Below are positions 41,736 through 43,798 of a stretch of 43,798 nt of DNA, one piece after another. This DNA is from a bacterium. Its GTDB lineage: Bacteria; Myxococcota_A; UBA9160; SZUA-336. The stretch is from positions 1-43,798 of the forward strand of contig JAAELY010000386.1 in assembly GCA_024226335.1 (NCBI GenBank), read 5' to 3'. Each line of letters starts with the position of its first letter. Positions within the stretch are counted from its first letter, which is position 1. The notes under the pieces were generated by a model. The model was given only the letters and a program-made list of their open reading frames with translations. It did not search any database and was not told where the DNA came from. A program made the translations under genes and the position numbers.

Positions 41736-41755
41736 ATTTCTGAAAGGAAATCCGG

Positions 41756-42205
41756 ATGTTCGACGACCGAGACCGAAAAATCCTGTCGATTCTACAGTCC
41801 AATGCTCGTACTTCGAACGCCGAGATCGCCCGCCGCATCGGCATGGCCGCTTCGGCGGTTCTGGAGCGGATCCGCAAGCTGGAGGCTCGCGGTGCGATTC
41901 AGGGCTACGAAGCCCGGGTCAATCCCCAGAACCTGGGTCTGGGCCTGACGGCTTTCGCCTTCGTGACCGCACTGGAACCGCTCAGCGAGATGAAGTCGGG
42001 CGAGGCACTGTGCCAGATCCCGGAAATCCAGGAAGTCCACTACATCGCCGGAGAAGACTGTTATCTGGTCAAGATTCGCGTAGCCGACCCCGAAGCTCTC
42101 GGTCGGCTGATTCGAGAAAAGATTGGCGCCATCCCCGGGATGCACCGCACTCGCAGCACCATGGTCTTGACCACGCTGAAAGACGGAATGTCCCTGCCCC
42201 TTTAG
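41756..42205 (+). CDS. Lrp/AsnC family transcriptional regulator
   Basis: A 149-residue protein. The N-terminal winged helix has DRKILSILQSNARTSNAEIARRIGMAASAVLERIRKLE, the AsnC-type signature, with AVLERIRKLE as the recognition helix. The C-terminal RAM/ACT-like domain (about 70-149) includes VHYIAGEDCYLVKIRV and the closing STMVLTTLKD, with GEDCYL at the effector-binding loop. The ATG follows AAAGGAAA. A likely effector is an amino acid. It stands alone, so its target may be its own promoter or a distant gene. Confidence 0.95.
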   Translation: MFDDRDRKILSILQSNARTSNAEIARRIGMAASAVLERIRKLEARGAIQGYEARVNPQNLGLGLTAFAFVTALEPLSEMKSGEALCQIPEIQEVHYIAGEDCYLVKIRVADPEALGRLIREKIGAIPGMHRTRSTMVLTTLKDGMSLPL

Positions 42206-42277
42206 GAGTCTCTGCGACCCGACTCGCGAGATCGAGCCAGTGATCTCCGGGGTGCGAAACGCTTTCCGAAGTGAGCC

Positions 42278-43561
42278 TCAGGAGCGGACGCGATGAATCC
42301 GCAAGCGCCGAATGCGCCGCGCGGAAGCATCGACGACCTCGAGGCGGATGCCTTTTTCGAGCTCGACGAATTCGCCGACCGCGAGCATGCGTCCGCTCTT
42401 CGAAAGAGCGATGCCCGCAACCGTGGACCAGCTCTCGCTCTCCGGCAGGCTCAAGCCCATGGCCCGGTTGACCGCGTGTACCGGCATCTCGCCGCGCACG
42501 ACCGCTGTACCACTTTCCTCGTGCACGATCCATTCACGCGGATCTTCGTCTTCCTTGAAGATGTCACCGACGAGTTCTTCGACGAAGTCCTGCGCCGTCA
42601 CGACTCCGGCCAGCTCGCCGCGTTCGTCGACGACCATTGCGATTTGCGTGCGATTCCGTTGCAACTCGCGAAGCCCCTTTGAGGCCATCGTGGTCGATGG
42701 AACAAAGAGTGCAGGGCGCAGCAGATCGTCGAGATCGACCCGGTTGCGTTCCACGAGCATCAGGAGCGCATCCCGCGTCACCAGATAACCCACGACATTG
42801 TCGAGATCTCCGTCGATGACCGGGTAGCGCTGATGATCGCCACTACGCAGAAGGGATATGGTCTCCTCCGGCGCTGCTGCACGATCGATCGCGGTGATCT
42901 GCGAGCGCGGAACCATGACCGCGGCGACTGTCAGATGGCCGAAATCGAAGGCGCGTGAAGCGATCTCACCGGTACGTCGGTCCAGCGAGCCGGACTCCGC
43001 CGCTTCCTCGACGACGGTTCGCAACTCATCGGGAGAAAGACGCGACTCGGAAAACGTCGTTTCGTCGTTGAACAGTCGCAATAGGAAGTTGGTGGCCCCG
43101 ACGAGAATGGAGATGAAAGGCCTCAGAAGAATCGACAGACCGAGCAACGGGCGTCCCACGGTCAGCGCGTAGCGTTCCGCGGTGCGCAAGGCGAGCGATT
43201 TGGGAACCAGCTCACCCAGCATCAGGGCAAAGAACGATATCCCCGCGACGACCAGCGCAATGCTGATCTGCTCTCCGTACGGCACCCCCAGGTTGCCCAG
43301 TAGTTCGCCAAGGGGCCTTGCAAGGCGAGCTCCGCCAAATGCGGCTGCGCCAGCCCCCAGAACCGTTATGCCGATCTGTACCGTGGCCAACAATCGCTCG
43401 GGTTCAGCCCGCAGGCTCTCCAGCGCGCGCGCGCTACCTTTGCCCAGATCAGCGAGTTCGGAGATGCGCGTGCGGCGCATCGACAGGATCGCGATTTCTG
43501 CGCCGGCGAAAACGCCGCTCGCGAGAATCAGCGTCAGGATGGTCCCGAGTTCAGTCAGCAC
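42278..43561 (-). CDS. HlyC/CorC (CNNM-type) transporter family protein
   Basis: The gene gives 427 residues from GTG at 43561 (GGAG nine bases upstream); a GTG at 43591 would add ten. The N-terminal DUF21/CNNM membrane domain reads TILTLILASGVFAGAEIAILSMRR, with GITVLGAGAAAFGG and FFALMLGELVPKSLALR. Two CBS domains follow (VMVPRSQITAIDRAA ... HQRYPVIDGDLDNVVGYLV; RNRTQIAMVVDERGELAGVVT). The C-terminal CorC_HlyC domain contains ESESWSTVAGIAL and a basic tail. Such proteins are proposed Mg2+/Co2+ transporters with adenosine-nucleotide sensing by CBS. It is convergent with the Lrp gene. Confidence 0.92.
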   Translation of the reverse strand: MLTELGTILTLILASGVFAGAEIAILSMRRTRISELADLGKGSARALESLRAEPERLLATVQIGITVLGAGAAAFGGARLARPLGELLGNLGVPYGEQISIALVVAGISFFALMLGELVPKSLALRTAERYALTVGRPLLGLSILLRPFISILVGATNFLLRLFNDETTFSESRLSPDELRTVVEEAAESGSLDRRTGEIASRAFDFGHLTVAAVMVPRSQITAIDRAAAPEETISLLRSGDHQRYPVIDGDLDNVVGYLVTRDALLMLVERNRVDLDDLLRPALFVPSTTMASKGLRELQRNRTQIAMVVDERGELAGVVTAQDFVEELVGDIFKEDEDPREWIVHEESGTAVVRGEMPVHAVNRAMGLSLPESESWSTVAGIALSKSGRMLAVGEFVELEKGIRLEVVDASARRIRRLRIHRVRS

Positions 43562-43629
43562 GCAGACAGTCTCCACGCATCGGAGAGTCACCGCAAGCGG
43601 CCCGCGTGGCGACCCAGAGGCGGGGAGAG

Positions 43630-43798
43630 CTAGGGAACCTCTGCACAGGAAGGCTGCGGCTGCGAAGCGCGATGCATCCGCCTGCGCTGCGTCGCGCGAA
43701 CCTCTGCAGATCTACGGATCTGCGATCGGATCACGCTTCTTGCTCAGGCGGCGACTCCCGCTTCTCGCTCGATTCCTCCCTGTGCAGAGATTCCCTAG
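43630..43798 (-). mobile_element. MITE-like 169-bp terminal-inverted-repeat element, copy B
   Basis: The reverse complement of this segment matches copy A at 43-211 over the whole 169 bases with five mismatches. It starts CTAGGGAA and ends TTCCCTAG at the last base of the window. It lies upstream of the CorC-family gene, outside any coding frame that I can support. Because the window stops exactly at the end of the element, I cannot see the right flank or test for a target duplication. Confidence 0.85.

Overview
The window looks like chromosomal DNA of a GC-rich, Gram-negative heterotroph of the former Deltaproteobacteria type (Myxococcota- or Binatota-like; this is inference, no marker gene is present). 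Supporting features are an OmpA-family lipoprotein with a PKD domain, lipobox proteins, a secreted thrombospondin-type-3/dockerin-like protein, two F420-type luciferase-like oxidoreductases, acyl-CoA enzymes, and frequent GTG/TTG starts. No tRNA, rRNA, CRISPR array, phage module or transposase gene was seen. Coding density is high. The longest gene-free stretch is about 265 bases (8353-8617), and none exceeds 300.

Layout. 1-505: a truncated minus-strand membrane-protein gene carrying copy A of a 169-bp terminal-inverted-repeat element. 514-4390 (minus): endonuclease/exonuclease/phosphatase-fold hydrolase, SDR dehydrogenase, acyl-CoA ligase, DUF4126 membrane protein. 4541-8352 (minus): small secreted protein, OmpA/PKD lipoprotein, NPP-type phosphodiesterase coupled to an F420-type oxidoreductase. 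8618-10614 (plus): arginine-rich histidine kinase and a Spy/CpxP-like periplasmic protein. 10746-16096: an SDR, then a plus-strand run of GNAT acetyltransferase, phosphatase lipoprotein, GT2 glycosyltransferase and TMTC-like TPR membrane protein. 16205-18760: ArfB, thioesterase, SpoU methyltransferase, enoyl-CoA hydratase. 18843-25333: HD hydrolase coupled to a PHP-like/TSP3/dockerin-like secreted protein, convergent with a large secreted glycosidase-like protein. 25379-28367: cyclophilin, MFS exporter, second F420-type oxidoreductase. 28389-32424: small P-loop ATPase, a ferritin-like/ATP-grasp fusion, then diadenylate cyclase coupled to YhbY. 32429-33968 (minus): a selenoprotein of the GrdB-like family and a GST-like protein. 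34149-43561: M23 peptidase, PAS histidine kinase, MelB-type symporter, TesB thioesterase, beta-propeller lipoprotein, VTT-domain protein, YqeY, Lrp regulator, CorC/HlyC-type protein. 43630-43798: copy B of the element, inverted relative to copy A, ending exactly at the window end.

The two strongest observations are these. (1) An in-frame UGA at 33486-33488 lies in a U-P-M-C motif and is followed by a perfect 7-bp hairpin with a GGUCG loop. This joins two apparent open frames into one 248-residue selenoprotein. (2) The 169-bp element occurs at both ends of the window in inverted orientation at about 97% identity. Copy A sits inside a coding frame, and the two CTAG ends are 165 bases (55 codons) apart, so the host frame is kept open through the element, in the manner of Rickettsia palindromic elements.

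Functionally, the window mixes lipid/acyl-CoA metabolism (ligase, SDRs, hydratase, TesB, YbgC-like thioesterase), envelope functions (OmpA, M23, TMTC-like, GT2, DUF4126, CorC, secreted hydrolases), nucleotide and stress signalling (c-di-AMP synthase, HD hydrolase, two orphan kinases, Lrp), and ribosome/RNA maintenance (ArfB, SpoU, YhbY, YqeY).
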